From Geobacter sp. UBA5608 (lineage in GTDB: Bacteria; Desulfobacterota; Desulfuromonadia; Geobacterales; Pseudopelobacteraceae): a stretch of 39,217 bases of DNA. The notes under the pieces were generated by a model that saw only the letters and a list, made by a program, of their open reading frames with translations, was not told where the DNA came from and ran no database searches. The DNA is taken from positions 3,754 through 42,970 of the forward strand of contig DIKW01000062.1 in the NCBI GenBank assembly GCA_002424705.1, written 5' to 3'. The position numbers and the translations under genes were made by a program. Of this stretch, positions 22,148 through 31,520 are shown in pieces. Positions within the stretch are counted from its first letter, which is position 1; each line of letters begins with the position of its first letter.

Positions 22148-24922
22148 CTAGTTCACCGCCTCAGCGCAGGTGGGGCAGATGGTGGGATGGCTGCTGTCGG
22201 TGCCCAGTTGTTCGCTGTAATGCCAGCAGCGCTCGCACTTGTCACCCCTGGCAGCGGCCACGGCGATCTTCAGCCCCTCCACCGCTTCGGCAATCAGGCA
22301 CTCGCCCTCCACGGTATCCGCCAGCGTCACCTGGGAGACGATCAGGATCGTCGGCAGGTCGGCAGCATAGCCTTCCAGAAATGCACGCAGCTCGCCCTGC
22401 GCGGCCAGGGTCACACTGGCGTCCAGCGACAGGCCGATGGTCTTGGCCACCCGGGCCTGTTCCAGCGCCTTCAAAACCTCACCGCGAATCTTGATGATCC
22501 GGTCCCAACGCCCCACCAGGCCATCGTCCTTCACCTCCGGGGTCAGCGGTGGGAAGGCGGCCAGATGGACACTGGCCTCGTGTTCACCCGGCAGATAGGC
22601 CCATGCCTCGTCGGCCGTAAAGGAGAGCAGCGGCGCCAACAGACGCAGCAGACTGTCCAGGATGCGGTACATCACGGTCTGTGCCGCCCAGCGGTCAAGG
22701 GAATCGGCCTTGCTGGTGTACAGGCGGTCTTTGAGGATATCCAGGTAAAAGGCGCTCATCTCAACCGCGCAGAAGGCATTGATCTCCTGATAGATGCTGT
22801 GGAATTCCAGCTCCTGATAGGAGGTGAGCACCCGCTCCTTCAACCGTTCCAGCTGGTGCAGGGCCCAGCGGTCCAGTTCCGGCAACTGATCAACGGCGAC
22901 GGTCTGGCTGGCCGGCTTGAAATCATGCAGGTTGGCCAGCAGGTAACGACAGGTGTTGCGAATACGACGGTAAGCCTCGGACACGCGGTTGAGGATCTCC
23001 TGTGAGATCCGCGTATCGTCACGGTAGTCCTGGGCGGCGCACCACAGCCGCAGGATATCGGCCCCCAGTTTCTTGATCACATCCTCGGGCGCCACCACGT
23101 TGCCCATCGACTTGCTCATCTTGCGGCCCTGGCCGTCCAGCACGAAACCATGGGTCAAGACGCTCTTGTACGGGGCGCAGCCGCGGGTGCCGACACTCTC
23201 CAAGAGCGAGGAATGGAACCAACCGCGGTGCTGATCGCTGCCCTCCAGATACAGGTCGGCCGGGCTATGCAGTTTAGGGTTGGGCTCCAACACGGCGGCG
23301 TGGGAGACGCCGGAATCGAACCAGACATCCAGGATATCCATCTCTTTCTCGAAGTCGGCCTTGCCGCACTTCGAACAACAGGTGCCGCCCGGCAGCAACT
23401 TTTCCGCCTCCCACTCGAACCAGATGTCGGAACTGTGTTGCTTAAACAGCTCGGCCACGTGGTCCATCACCACGCCGTCCACCAGGTACTCGCCGCACTC
23501 CTTGCAGGAGAAAGCGGTGATCGGCACTCCCCACGAACGCTGGCGGGAGATGCACCAGTCGGGCCGGTTCTCGATCATACCGTGGATCCGTTCGCGGCCC
23601 CACTTGGGGATCCACTGCACCTTGTCGATCTCTTGCAATGACTTGGCACGCAGATCATTGGCCTGCATACTGATGAACCACTGCTCGGTGGCCCGGAAGA
23701 TGATCGGCTTCTTGCAACGCCAGCAGTGGGGGTAGGAGTGGGAGACCTTGCTCTGGCCGATCAGCGCCCCCACCTCGATCAGTTTTTCAATGACGGCGGT
23801 GTTGCCTTCCTGCACGCTCATGCCGCCGAAGAACTCCAGGGTCTTCAGGTAGCGGCCGTAGTTGTCCACCGGATTATAGATCTCCAGCCCTGCTTTAAGG
23901 GCCAGCTCGTAGTCCTCCTGGCCATGGCCGGGGGCGGTGTGCACGCAGCCGGTGCCGGCCTCCAGGGTGACATGCTCACCCAGCAGGATCACCGAGCTAC
24001 GGTCGTAGAAGGGGTGCCTGCAGTTTTTACGCTCAAGGACGGTGGCCTTAAAGGTCGCAATCACGCTGCCGGAAAGACCATTGGCCGTCAGGAACTGATC
24101 TTTGAGCCCCTCGGCCACGATCAGGACGCCCTGTTCGGTCTCCAAGGCCACGTAGTCGAACTCGGGGTGCAGGGCGATGGCCAGGTTGGCAGGCAGGGTC
24201 CAGGGGGTGGTGGTCCAGATCACCACGAAGGCCTGCTTGCCACTCAAGGCAGGAATAGCTGCCGAGAGGTCATCGCACAGTGCGAATTTAACAAACACCG
24301 AATAGGAACTGTGGTCGGCGTACTCCACCTCGGCCTCGGCCAGGGCGGTCACGCAGGAGGAACACCAGTGCACCGGCTTCTTGCCACGGTACAGGCCGCC
24401 GTTTTTGGCGAATTTGGCCAGTTCAGCCGCAGTCAGCCCCTCGTACTCGTAGTTCATGGTCAGGTAGGGGTTGTCCCAATCACCCAGCACCCCCAGCCGC
24501 TTGAACTCCTCGCGCTGGATGTCGATGAACTTCTGGGCGTAGGCACGACACTCCTTGCGCATCTCGGCCTTGGTCATCTGATGTTTTTTCGACCCCAGGT
24601 TCTTCTCCACCTGTAGCTCGATCGGCAGGCCATGGCAGTCCCAGCCCGGCACATAGGGTGCGTTAAAACCCTCCATCCGCTTCACCTTCAGCACGATATC
24701 CTTCAAGGTCTTGTTGAGGGCGTGACCGATATGGGTATGGCCGTTGGCGTAAGGGGGGCCGTCATGGAGGATGTAGAGGGGGCGATCTTTGCCTTGCTCT
24801 TCGAGCTGGGCATACAGGTTGATCTGGTCCCACTTTTTGAGCAGCTCCGGCTCCCGTTGGGGCAGGTTGCCCTTCATCGGGAAATCGGTCTGGGGAAGAT
24901 TGAGGGTCTCTTTGTAATCCAT
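22148..24922 (-). CDS. ileS: Isoleucyl-tRNA synthetase
   Basis: Class I synthetase that charges tRNA-Ile and edits valine. The 924-residue protein has the HIGH motif at residues 64-67 (GHTHIGHALNKT), the inserted CP1 editing domain (GTGCVHTAPGHGQEDYE), the KMSKS loop (RKMSKSMGN) and a C-terminal zinc finger with CERC and CPTC. This matches the bacterial ileS1 type with zinc domain. The ATG at 24922 has GGAG 8 nt upstream; the longer frame to 24985 overlaps the promoter and is not used. It heads the operon with lspA and is divergent from mreB. Confidence 0.97.
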   Translation of the reverse strand: MDYKETLNLPQTDFPMKGNLPQREPELLKKWDQINLYAQLEEQGKDRPLYILHDGPPYANGHTHIGHALNKTLKDIVLKVKRMEGFNAPYVPGWDCHGLPIELQVEKNLGSKKHQMTKAEMRKECRAYAQKFIDIQREEFKRLGVLGDWDNPYLTMNYEYEGLTAAELAKFAKNGGLYRGKKPVHWCSSCVTALAEAEVEYADHSSYSVFVKFALCDDLSAAIPALSGKQAFVVIWTTTPWTLPANLAIALHPEFDYVALETEQGVLIVAEGLKDQFLTANGLSGSVIATFKATVLERKNCRHPFYDRSSVILLGEHVTLEAGTGCVHTAPGHGQEDYELALKAGLEIYNPVDNYGRYLKTLEFFGGMSVQEGNTAVIEKLIEVGALIGQSKVSHSYPHCWRCKKPIIFRATEQWFISMQANDLRAKSLQEIDKVQWIPKWGRERIHGMIENRPDWCISRQRSWGVPITAFSCKECGEYLVDGVVMDHVAELFKQHSSDIWFEWEAEKLLPGGTCCSKCGKADFEKEMDILDVWFDSGVSHAAVLEPNPKLHSPADLYLEGSDQHRGWFHSSLLESVGTRGCAPYKSVLTHGFVLDGQGRKMSKSMGNVVAPEDVIKKLGADILRLWCAAQDYRDDTRISQEILNRVSEAYRRIRNTCRYLLANLHDFKPASQTVAVDQLPELDRWALHQLERLKERVLTSYQELEFHSIYQEINAFCAVEMSAFYLDILKDRLYTSKADSLDRWAAQTVMYRILDSLLRLLAPLLSFTADEAWAYLPGEHEASVHLAAFPPLTPEVKDDGLVGRWDRIIKIRGEVLKALEQARVAKTIGLSLDASVTLAAQGELRAFLEGYAADLPTILIVSQVTLADTVEGECLIAEAVEGLKIAVAAARGDKCERCWHYSEQLGTDSSHPTICPTCAEAVN

Positions 24923-24956
24923 GGCTCGTGCTCCAAACGGTCTGAAAAATTGAATT

Positions 24957-24985
24957 AAAATACTGGTCCAGTCCGCTAAAGTCAA
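24957..24985 (-). promoter_or_regulatory. Sigma70 promoter of ileS-lspA
   Basis: On the minus strand TTGACT (24980-24985), a 17-nt spacer and TATTTT (24957-24962) give a good promoter match. The start would be near 24950, leaving a ~28-nt leader. The leader is far too short for a T-box. Confidence 0.55.
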
Positions 24986-25027
24986 GGAAAGAGACTAGAT
25001 ACGGCCCCAAGCCCCCTGTTTTCCCCC

Positions 25028-25056
25028 TTGCATTCAATCGGCCCTTCTGCTAGCGT
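25028..25056 (+). promoter_or_regulatory. Sigma70 promoter of mreB, extended -10
   Basis: TTGCAT (25028-25033), a 17-nt spacer and TAGCGT (25051-25056) preceded by TGC, the same TTCTGCTA junction as in the prmA promoter. The start would be near 25063, 28 nt before the mreB ATG. Confidence 0.45.
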
Positions 25057-25090
25057 ATCTGGTCCATTTTGCAGCGAAAGGAATGATCCG

Positions 25091-26134
<1,044 letters not shown>

Positions 26135-26187
26135 GGTCGCCCCTCTGCTCCTTGATCCAGCCAGTGAAACAAGGATCAGCCTCTGGA

Positions 26188-26211
26188 GGGGTGGGCAGTG
26201 CCCACCCCTTC
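26188..26211 (+). terminator. Intrinsic terminator after mreB
   Basis: GGGGTGGGC (26188-26196), loop AGT, GCCCACCCC (26200-26208), then a T-containing run (TTCTGTT). It separates mreB from the heptose operon. An outer TGATCC/GGATCA pair upstream may extend the structure. Confidence 0.7.
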
Positions 26212-26240
26212 TGTTATAAAAATTAGATTGTGTACCTGCC

Positions 26241-27278
26241 ATGACAACACCCACTGTAGACATCATCATTCCGGTCTGGAACCAGCCCTTCGAAACCCGG
26301 GCCTGCCTGGTCTCGATCCTCAACACCACCGACAGCGCCCGGCTGATCATCATCAACAACGGTTGCAACCGTGATACCGAGCTGCTGCTGGAAGAATTTT
26401 GCGAGCCGCTGGGTAACCGGGTACTCTATATGACCATGGAGCGCAACATCGGTTTCGTACCGGCCTTAAACCGTGGCCTGGCCCGCTCCGACGCTGACTG
26501 GTCCATGGTGATCCGTTCCAACGGCACTGTCGACGGCAGTTGGCTCCACCAACTGCTGAACGTCGCAGCCAACGAGCGGGCGGGCATTGTCAGTCCGTTC
26601 TGCACCACCGAAACGCCACTCCCCAAGCGTCTGACCAAGGCCTGCTGTAGTCAGCTGGAAACCTGTCAGATTTCCTTTGCCGGCATGCTGCTCTCACGCG
26701 CCATGCGTGACGAAATCGGCTACTTTGACGAAGAGCTGGACGGCAGCGCCTGGTGCCTGCGCGACTACCAGCAGCGGGCCGCAGCCCATAGCTATCGCAC
26801 TTTTCTGGTGCCGATGGCCCTACTGCACAGTGGACCACCGCTGGTGTTTGGTTCCGAAGAGCGCCGTCGCGAGCGGGAACGCCTCTCACAGCTGGCGTTC
26901 CTTGAACGCTGGGGAGCGCCACAACAATTCGCCGTTTATTTCCCCCAGCAGACTGAGGCGGAACACCTGGAGCGCGCCCTGTCGGTCATTCTGACGGCGG
27001 CCCGCCGCGGGCACTGCTTCACCCTGCTGCTGCACCACCGCCAGTACCGTCAGGCCTCCGATCAGGGCTACCGCTGCCTGCACACCGGCATTGAACTGGT
27101 CAGCCTGGCACGCTTCGGCACCGGGCGCGACCTGCGCAAATGGCTCCAAAGACTCAGCGCCGAAATCCCCCACCTCTCGATCGTGAAAGGTGTGGACGGC
27201 ATTCCGGTTCCCGGGTACGATGGGACCCTGCCATTCAGCGCCATTGATGACCTGATCAGGGAGGCTGCTCATGCATGA
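26241..27278 (+). CDS. Family 2-like glycosyltransferase
   Basis: A 345-residue GT-A-fold protein, probably a cytoplasmic sugar transferase for lipopolysaccharide or another surface glycan. The N-terminal Rossmann part is typical of family GT2: VDIIIPVWNQ, INNGCNRDT and ERNIGFVPALNRGLARSDADW. Where GT2 enzymes normally have an Asp-containing DxD-type metal motif, this one reads VIRSNGTVDG, so the usual acidic triad is altered. SFAGMLLSRAMRDEIGYFDEEL matches the acceptor region. The C-terminal ~110 residues (from ~235) do not resemble a known domain. The start at 26241 lacks a strong Shine-Dalgarno. It overlaps gmhA by 8 nt, which ties it to heptose supply. Confidence 0.8.
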   Translation: MTTPTVDIIIPVWNQPFETRACLVSILNTTDSARLIIINNGCNRDTELLLEEFCEPLGNRVLYMTMERNIGFVPALNRGLARSDADWSMVIRSNGTVDGSWLHQLLNVAANERAGIVSPFCTTETPLPKRLTKACCSQLETCQISFAGMLLSRAMRDEIGYFDEELDGSAWCLRDYQQRAAAHSYRTFLVPMALLHSGPPLVFGSEERRRERERLSQLAFLERWGAPQQFAVYFPQQTEAEHLERALSVILTAARRGHCFTLLLHHRQYRQASDQGYRCLHTGIELVSLARFGTGRDLRKWLQRLSAEIPHLSIVKGVDGIPVPGYDGTLPFSAIDDLIREAAHA

Positions 27279-27858
27279 ACTGATTATCAACCAATTACAG
27301 GACCACCGCAAACTGATGGTGCAGATCGAAAACGAGCTGTCCACCACCATCGCCAATCTGGCTCAGCGCCTGATTGAGACCTTCCAGATCGGCAACAAAC
27401 TGCTGATCATGGGTAACGGCGGTTCAGCGGCCGACGCCCAGCACTTCGCCGGCGAGATCGTCAGCCGCTTCAGGCTCGAGCGCCCTGCACTGCCGGCCAT
27501 TGCCCTCTCCACCGACACCTCGATCCTGACCGCCATCGGCAACGACTACGGCTTTGAACGGGTCTTCAGCCGCCAGGTGGAAGCCCTGGCAGCACCGGGC
27601 GATGCCGTGATCGGCATCTCCACCAGCGGCACCTCACCCAACGTCTACCGTGCCCTTGAAGTGGCCCGCCAAGCCGGCTGCAGCACCATCGGCCTCTTGG
27701 GCAAAGATGGCGGCAGCATTAAAGAGTTGTGCGACATCCCGCTGATCATCCCCTCCATGGACACCCCCCGGGTGCAGGAGGGACACATCACGATCATCCA
27801 TATCCTGTGCGATCTGATCGAACAGGGGATGTTCGGCCCCGCCAGCCTCGGGAGGTAA
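27271..27858 (+). CDS. gmhA: Sedoheptulose-7-phosphate isomerase GmhA
   Basis: Converts sedoheptulose 7-phosphate to D-glycero-D-manno-heptose 7-phosphate, the first step toward ADP-heptose for the lipopolysaccharide inner core. The 195-residue SIS-domain protein has the family motifs MGNGGSAADAQHFAGEIVSRF, ALSTDTSILTAIGNDYGFE, GISTSGTSPNV and VQEGHITIIHILCDLIE (metal/catalytic residues). It overlaps the glycosyltransferase gene by 8 nt and precedes hldE by 3 nt, in the pathway order. Confidence 0.96.
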   Translation: MHELIINQLQDHRKLMVQIENELSTTIANLAQRLIETFQIGNKLLIMGNGGSAADAQHFAGEIVSRFRLERPALPAIALSTDTSILTAIGNDYGFERVFSRQVEALAAPGDAVIGISTSGTSPNVYRALEVARQAGCSTIGLLGKDGGSIKELCDIPLIIPSMDTPRVQEGHITIIHILCDLIEQGMFGPASLGR

Positions 27859-27861
27859 ACG

Positions 27862-29340
27862 ATGGACCGCAAGACCATAGAATCGTTGTTTTCCCGGGCC
27901 GCCAGCCTGCGCTGCCTGGTGGTGGGCGATCTGATGCTGGATGAGTACCTGTGGGGCAAAACCGAACGAATCTCCCCCGAGGCGCCGGTGCAGGTGGTGG
28001 ATGTGCTGCGCGAAGACCTGCGGTTGGGCGGGGCCGGCAACGTGGCCAACAACCTGCTGGCCTTGGGCTGTCAGGTCAGCGTGGCCTCGGTGATCGGCCA
28101 GGATGAAAACGGCTGGACCCTGATCAAGGCCTTCAACCAGCAGGGCATCCTGACCGACGGCATACTGCAGGAGCCGGGGCGCCACACCGGCCGCAAGACA
28201 CGGGTGCTGGCAGCTAACCAGCAGATTGTGCGCATCGATCGCGAATCCCGTGAACCGCTCCCCCCCACGGTCGAAAAACAGCTCTGCGACTGGCTGCACA
28301 GCCACCTGGCAACCTTTGATGTCGTGCTGGTCTCTGATTATCTGAAAGGGGTGTTGACCCACCAGGTGCTGCGCACGGTCATGAACAGTGCGCAACAGCG
28401 CCGTACGCCGGTACTGGTGGATCCCAAGGGCAACGATTACCGCAAATACCGTGGCGCCACCGTTCTTACCCCCAACCGCAAAGAGACCGAGGCCGCATCC
28501 GGCATACCGATCCGCTGCAAGGCAACCCTGCAGGAGGCAGCCAGCATCCTGATGTCGATGGTTGAGCTGGAAAACCTGTTGGTCACCCGCAGCGAGGAGG
28601 GGATGACACTGTTCTCCGGCAACGGCGAGACGGTGCATATCCCGACCGTAGCCCGGGAGGTGTACGATGTGACCGGTGCCGGCGATACGGTGCTGGCCCT
28701 GCTGGCCTTCGGTGTTGCCGGGGGCCTGAGCCTGGCCGAAGCCTCTCGGCTGGCCAACCTTGCCGCCGGCATTGCCGTTGGCAAGCTGGGCACCTCCGTG
28801 GTCACCCCGGCCGAGATCATTGACACGCTGGCTGCCAGCCACCGCGACAGCGACAGCAAGATCAAGAACCGTGACGTACTGGCCGCCCTGATTGAAAAGG
28901 AACGGACCAAGGGCCGGCAGGTGGTCTTTACCAACGGCTGTTTCGACCTGCTGCACGCAGGCCATGTCAAGTACCTGCAGGCGGCACGCAGACTGGGCGA
29001 TCTGCTGATCCTTGGCCTCAACAGCGACAACTCGGTGCGACGACTGAAAGGCCCCAAACGCCCCCTGATCGGTGAAGAAGAACGGGCCCACATCCTGGCC
29101 GCCCTGGACTGCATCGACTATGTCTGCCTGTTTGATGAGGAAACACCGTTGGAACTTATTTCGGCATTGAAGCCCGGAATACTGGTAAAAGGCGGGGATT
29201 ACACACCGGACGGCGTGGTGGGCAAGGATGTTGTCGAATCATACGGCGGCCGGGTTGAATTGATCCCGTTCGTGGACGGCAAATCGACCACCACCATCAT
29301 CGAAAAGGTCTTGGAACGGTATACCCTCGAAACGGAATGA
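27862..29340 (+). CDS. hldE: Bifunctional heptose-7-phosphate kinase / heptose-1-phosphate adenylyltransferase HldE
   Basis: Carries out the second and fourth steps of ADP-heptose synthesis. The 492-residue fusion has an N-terminal ribokinase-type kinase (VVGDLMLDEYLWGKTERISPE, LGGAGNVANNLLALG, and the anion-hole motif DVTGAGDTV). The C-terminal nucleotidyltransferase begins near residue 350 with FTNGCFDLLHAGHVKYLQ and ends KSTTTIIEKV. A GGGAGG lies before the ATG. The phosphatase GmhB for the intermediate step is not in the window. It is the last gene of the operon. Confidence 0.97.
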   Translation: MDRKTIESLFSRAASLRCLVVGDLMLDEYLWGKTERISPEAPVQVVDVLREDLRLGGAGNVANNLLALGCQVSVASVIGQDENGWTLIKAFNQQGILTDGILQEPGRHTGRKTRVLAANQQIVRIDRESREPLPPTVEKQLCDWLHSHLATFDVVLVSDYLKGVLTHQVLRTVMNSAQQRRTPVLVDPKGNDYRKYRGATVLTPNRKETEAASGIPIRCKATLQEAASILMSMVELENLLVTRSEEGMTLFSGNGETVHIPTVAREVYDVTGAGDTVLALLAFGVAGGLSLAEASRLANLAAGIAVGKLGTSVVTPAEIIDTLAASHRDSDSKIKNRDVLAALIEKERTKGRQVVFTNGCFDLLHAGHVKYLQAARRLGDLLILGLNSDNSVRRLKGPKRPLIGEEERAHILAALDCIDYVCLFDEETPLELISALKPGILVKGGDYTPDGVVGKDVVESYGGRVELIPFVDGKSTTTIIEKVLERYTLETE

Positions 29341-29347
29341 CCCAATG

Positions 29348-29384
29348 CGATGGGGAGGCGCCGGCTACGGCTGCCTCCCCATCG
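29348..29384. terminator. Strong hairpin after hldE, no U tract
   Basis: CGATGGGGAGGC (29348-29359) pairs with GCCTCCCCATCG (29373-29384), with an inner CCG-GCTA-CGG stem. It lies in the convergent gap between hldE and the chemoreceptor gene. There is no T run on either strand, so termination is plausible but not certain. Confidence 0.4.
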
Positions 29385-29446
29385 TCTGCACCACCTATCT
29401 GAAACGATCAACCCTTCCCCCGTTTCAGCACACCCCAGCTACACGA

Positions 29447-31078
29447 TCATGCCAGCTTGAATTGTGACATCAGCCGCTTCAGCTCTTCACCCAGATTGGA
29501 GAGCGAACCGGCGGCAGATGACGTATCCTGGGCACCTTTAGCGGTCCCTTCAATAACATCCGATATCTTGTGAATATTGCTGGTGATCTCGCTGGTGGTA
29601 GCGGTCTGCTCCTCAGCAGCGGTGGCGATCTGACTGACCTGCATGGTCACCGCGTTCACCTGCTCCAGGATCGCCTGCAGAGCGGACTCCAGCTGCGCCG
29701 CCTCAGCGGCGCCCTTTTCCGTGCCCCGCACCCCTTCTTCCATCGAGACGATCGCCGTCCGGGTCTCCTGCTGGATGGTCCGGATCATATCGCTGATCTC
29801 CTTGGTGGCCCGGGTGGTCCGCTCGGCCAGGGCCCGCACCTCGTCTGCCACCACCGCAAATCCGCGACCCATTTCACCGGCACGGGCCGCCTCGATGGCG
29901 GCGTTTAAGGCCAACAGGTTGGTCTGGTCAGCAATATCCTCGATGGTGGAAACGATGGCGCCGATCTGGTCGGAACGCTCCCCCAGTGATGCAATGGCCT
30001 GGGCATCTACTCGGGTCCGCTCACCCCGTTCACGGATGCCGTTGACCGTACGAGAGACCACTTCAAACCCTTTCTGGGTGGTAGCTGCAGCTTCCTGTGC
30101 ACTTTCAGCCGCAGCATGGCAGTTCTGTGCAATATCGTTGCTGGTGGCCGCCATCTCTTCACTGGCCGTAGCAACAGTGGAGGCCTGGACTGCAACCTCC
30201 TCGGAACTGGATGCCATCTGCTCGGCGGTGTTGTTCAGCTCATAGGTGGCAGAAGCCAGTGTGCTGGTGGTCCCGTTCACGCTGGACAGGGTCCGGTTCA
30301 GTTTTTCGATAAACTCGTTCAACCAGTGGGCTGCCTCGGCAAACTCATCCTTACCGCGCACCTGCAGCCGTTGTGTCAGATCACCTTCGCCGGCGGCGAT
30401 ATCCTTCAGGCGATGCACCATCTCGCCCATCGAGCGCTGCATGATCTTCCAAAACACCAACAATAGTAGGTTCACCAAGACCACAGTCAGCACCAGGGCC
30501 GTGGTGGTCATGGCAAAGGTCCGTTCAGTGGAGCTGTTGAGGGCCTCTTGTTCGGCCTGCATATCGGTTTTGAGCTGCTTTTGAATGGCGATGATCTGCC
30601 CCTTGATCTCACGCCAGCGGGGCGTCTCCTCCTTGTTCAACATGGCAACCGCAGCCGGTTGATCGCCGCTCTTGGCCAATACAATGATCTGATCCTTAAT
30701 GGCACCGTTTTCCTGCCAGAGCGTTGGTATGTTTTTCAGCTTTGTCCCGTATTCAGGCAGGCTTGCAGCCAGCTCCATCGACTGTTTGTGCAGTTCAAGC
30801 ACATCAGCGCTCGCCTTCTTGTAATTGGCCAGCGCCTTTTCATCGCTCGGGTTGAAGATCACGTTACGGATGGCCTGTTCCGATTGGATCCCCTGGGTAT
30901 GCATCTCGCTGACCGTCAGGGCCAGGGCCTGAAAGGTGCCGCTGTAGCGTTCAAAGCGTTGCTCGGTTGCTTTCATGCCGCTATAGGAGACCAGCATGGT
31001 CACCACCAGCAGCAGACTGGCCAAGGCTCCAAAGATCGAAAACTTCCAGAACAGCTTGATGTTGTTGAAAAACGACAT
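29447..31078 (-). CDS. Methyl-accepting chemotaxis protein (4HB-MCP type)
   Basis: A 543-residue transmembrane chemoreceptor. The first membrane helix (residues ~12-34) is followed by a ~150-residue periplasmic four-helix-bundle sensor, a second membrane helix (~185-207) and a HAMP domain (KDIAAGEGDLTQRLQVRGKDEFAEAAHWLN). The long cytoplasmic coiled coil carries the kinase-contact hairpin IADQTNLLALNAAIEAARAGE and MGRGFAVVADEVRALAERT. No C-terminal receptor-tethering pentapeptide is present (ends FKLA). The ATG at 31078 has AGGAGG 6 nt upstream; the TTG at 31084 would be too close. It lies 54 nt downstream of the 70-residue peptide gene and is likely in the same sigma54-driven transcript. Confidence 0.93.
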   Translation of the reverse strand: MSFFNNIKLFWKFSIFGALASLLLVVTMLVSYSGMKATEQRFERYSGTFQALALTVSEMHTQGIQSEQAIRNVIFNPSDEKALANYKKASADVLELHKQSMELAASLPEYGTKLKNIPTLWQENGAIKDQIIVLAKSGDQPAAVAMLNKEETPRWREIKGQIIAIQKQLKTDMQAEQEALNSSTERTFAMTTTALVLTVVLVNLLLLVFWKIMQRSMGEMVHRLKDIAAGEGDLTQRLQVRGKDEFAEAAHWLNEFIEKLNRTLSSVNGTTSTLASATYELNNTAEQMASSSEEVAVQASTVATASEEMAATSNDIAQNCHAAAESAQEAAATTQKGFEVVSRTVNGIRERGERTRVDAQAIASLGERSDQIGAIVSTIEDIADQTNLLALNAAIEAARAGEMGRGFAVVADEVRALAERTTRATKEISDMIRTIQQETRTAIVSMEEGVRGTEKGAAEAAQLESALQAILEQVNAVTMQVSQIATAAEEQTATTSEITSNIHKISDVIEGTAKGAQDTSSAAGSLSNLGEELKRLMSQFKLA

Positions 31079-31132
31079 ATACAACCTCCTGATTAATTTA
31101 CATGATATCCGTGTATGAAAAAACCGTCATCC

Positions 31133-31345
31133 TTAGCCGCCAAAACGTCTGATCGCTCGATCCAGCTGCACAGCAACCGTCTCGATCCGGATCAGGTCAT
31201 CCAGCCTGATCGCTTGTAACTCCTCTTGACTCAACCGATAGCCGCCCTTTTCAGCGGCCTCTTGCAGTGAGCTGACAGCCCTGCGTCGCAACTGGTCATC
31301 TGTCAATAAGCGCCCCAAAAAACTCTCCACCGCCTCTTGCGCCAC
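31133..31345 (-). CDS. 70-residue Nif11/RiPP-leader-like peptide ending in Gly-Gly
   Basis: A short helical protein starting at a GTG (31345) with GGAGG 5 nt upstream. The pattern VESFLGRLLTDDQLRRRAV, then GGYRLSQEELQAIRL, resembles Nif11-type and related leader peptides of ribosomally made natural products, which carry F-L-x-x-L-x-x-D-x-x-L-R and G-x-x-L-(S/T)-x-E-E-L. It ends RRFGG, that is, at a double glycine with no core peptide after it. No maturation enzyme or peptidase-transporter is adjacent. It could instead be a small regulatory protein of the same fold. The longer frame to 31420 is Cys-rich but would start upstream of the sigma54 transcript start, so I reject it. Confidence 0.65.
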   Translation of the reverse strand: MAQEAVESFLGRLLTDDQLRRRAVSSLQEAAEKGGYRLSQEELQAIRLDDLIRIETVAVQLDRAIRRFGG

Positions 31346-31397
31346 AGCACCCTCCCTCTGGCAATACCGACATCTGCTCCTTCTGGTCCAACAGCAT

Positions 31398-31413
31398 TGC
31401 AGTCCGCATGCCA
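31398..31413 (-). promoter_or_regulatory. Sigma54 (-24/-12) promoter of the peptide-chemoreceptor operon
   Basis: On the minus strand the 16-mer TGGCATGCGGACTGCA matches the consensus TGGCACG-N4-TTGCA/T, with the invariant GG and GC exactly 10 nt apart. Transcription would start near 31387, ~42 nt before the GTG start. The adjacent upstream gene encodes a sigma54 activator. Confidence 0.6.
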
Positions 31414-31458
31414 ATGCCAAGGCATATGATTACATATAGTTAGACGCATCGATACATT

Positions 31459-31485
31459 CACACTGTACCCGACAGAAACAGTGTG
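31459..31485. promoter_or_regulatory. Inverted repeat, candidate activator binding site
   Basis: CACACTGT (31459-31466) and ACAGTGTG (31478-31485) form perfect 8-bp arms around 11 nt. The centre lies ~85 nt upstream of the predicted sigma54 start, in the usual range for an enhancer-binding protein. There is no U tract on the minus strand as for a terminator of the activator gene. Confidence 0.5.
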
Positions 31486-31520
31486 TACCGCGAGGGCACA
31501 ACTTGACTTCGTCAGTGGGG

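Noticed and set aside
24923..25090. T-box or other tRNA-sensing leader before ileS
   Set aside because: The predicted ileS leader is only ~28 nt, with no room for a T-box and no terminator hairpin.
27634..29091. 485-codon open frame on the minus strand opposite hldE
   Set aside because: It mirrors the GC-rich codons of hldE, has a His/Gln/Gly-rich composition typical of antisense shadow frames, and no ribosome binding site or domain.
31346..31420. N-terminal, Cys-rich extension of the 70-residue peptide
   Set aside because: It would begin upstream of the predicted sigma54 transcript start, while the GTG at 31345 has a well-placed GGAGG.
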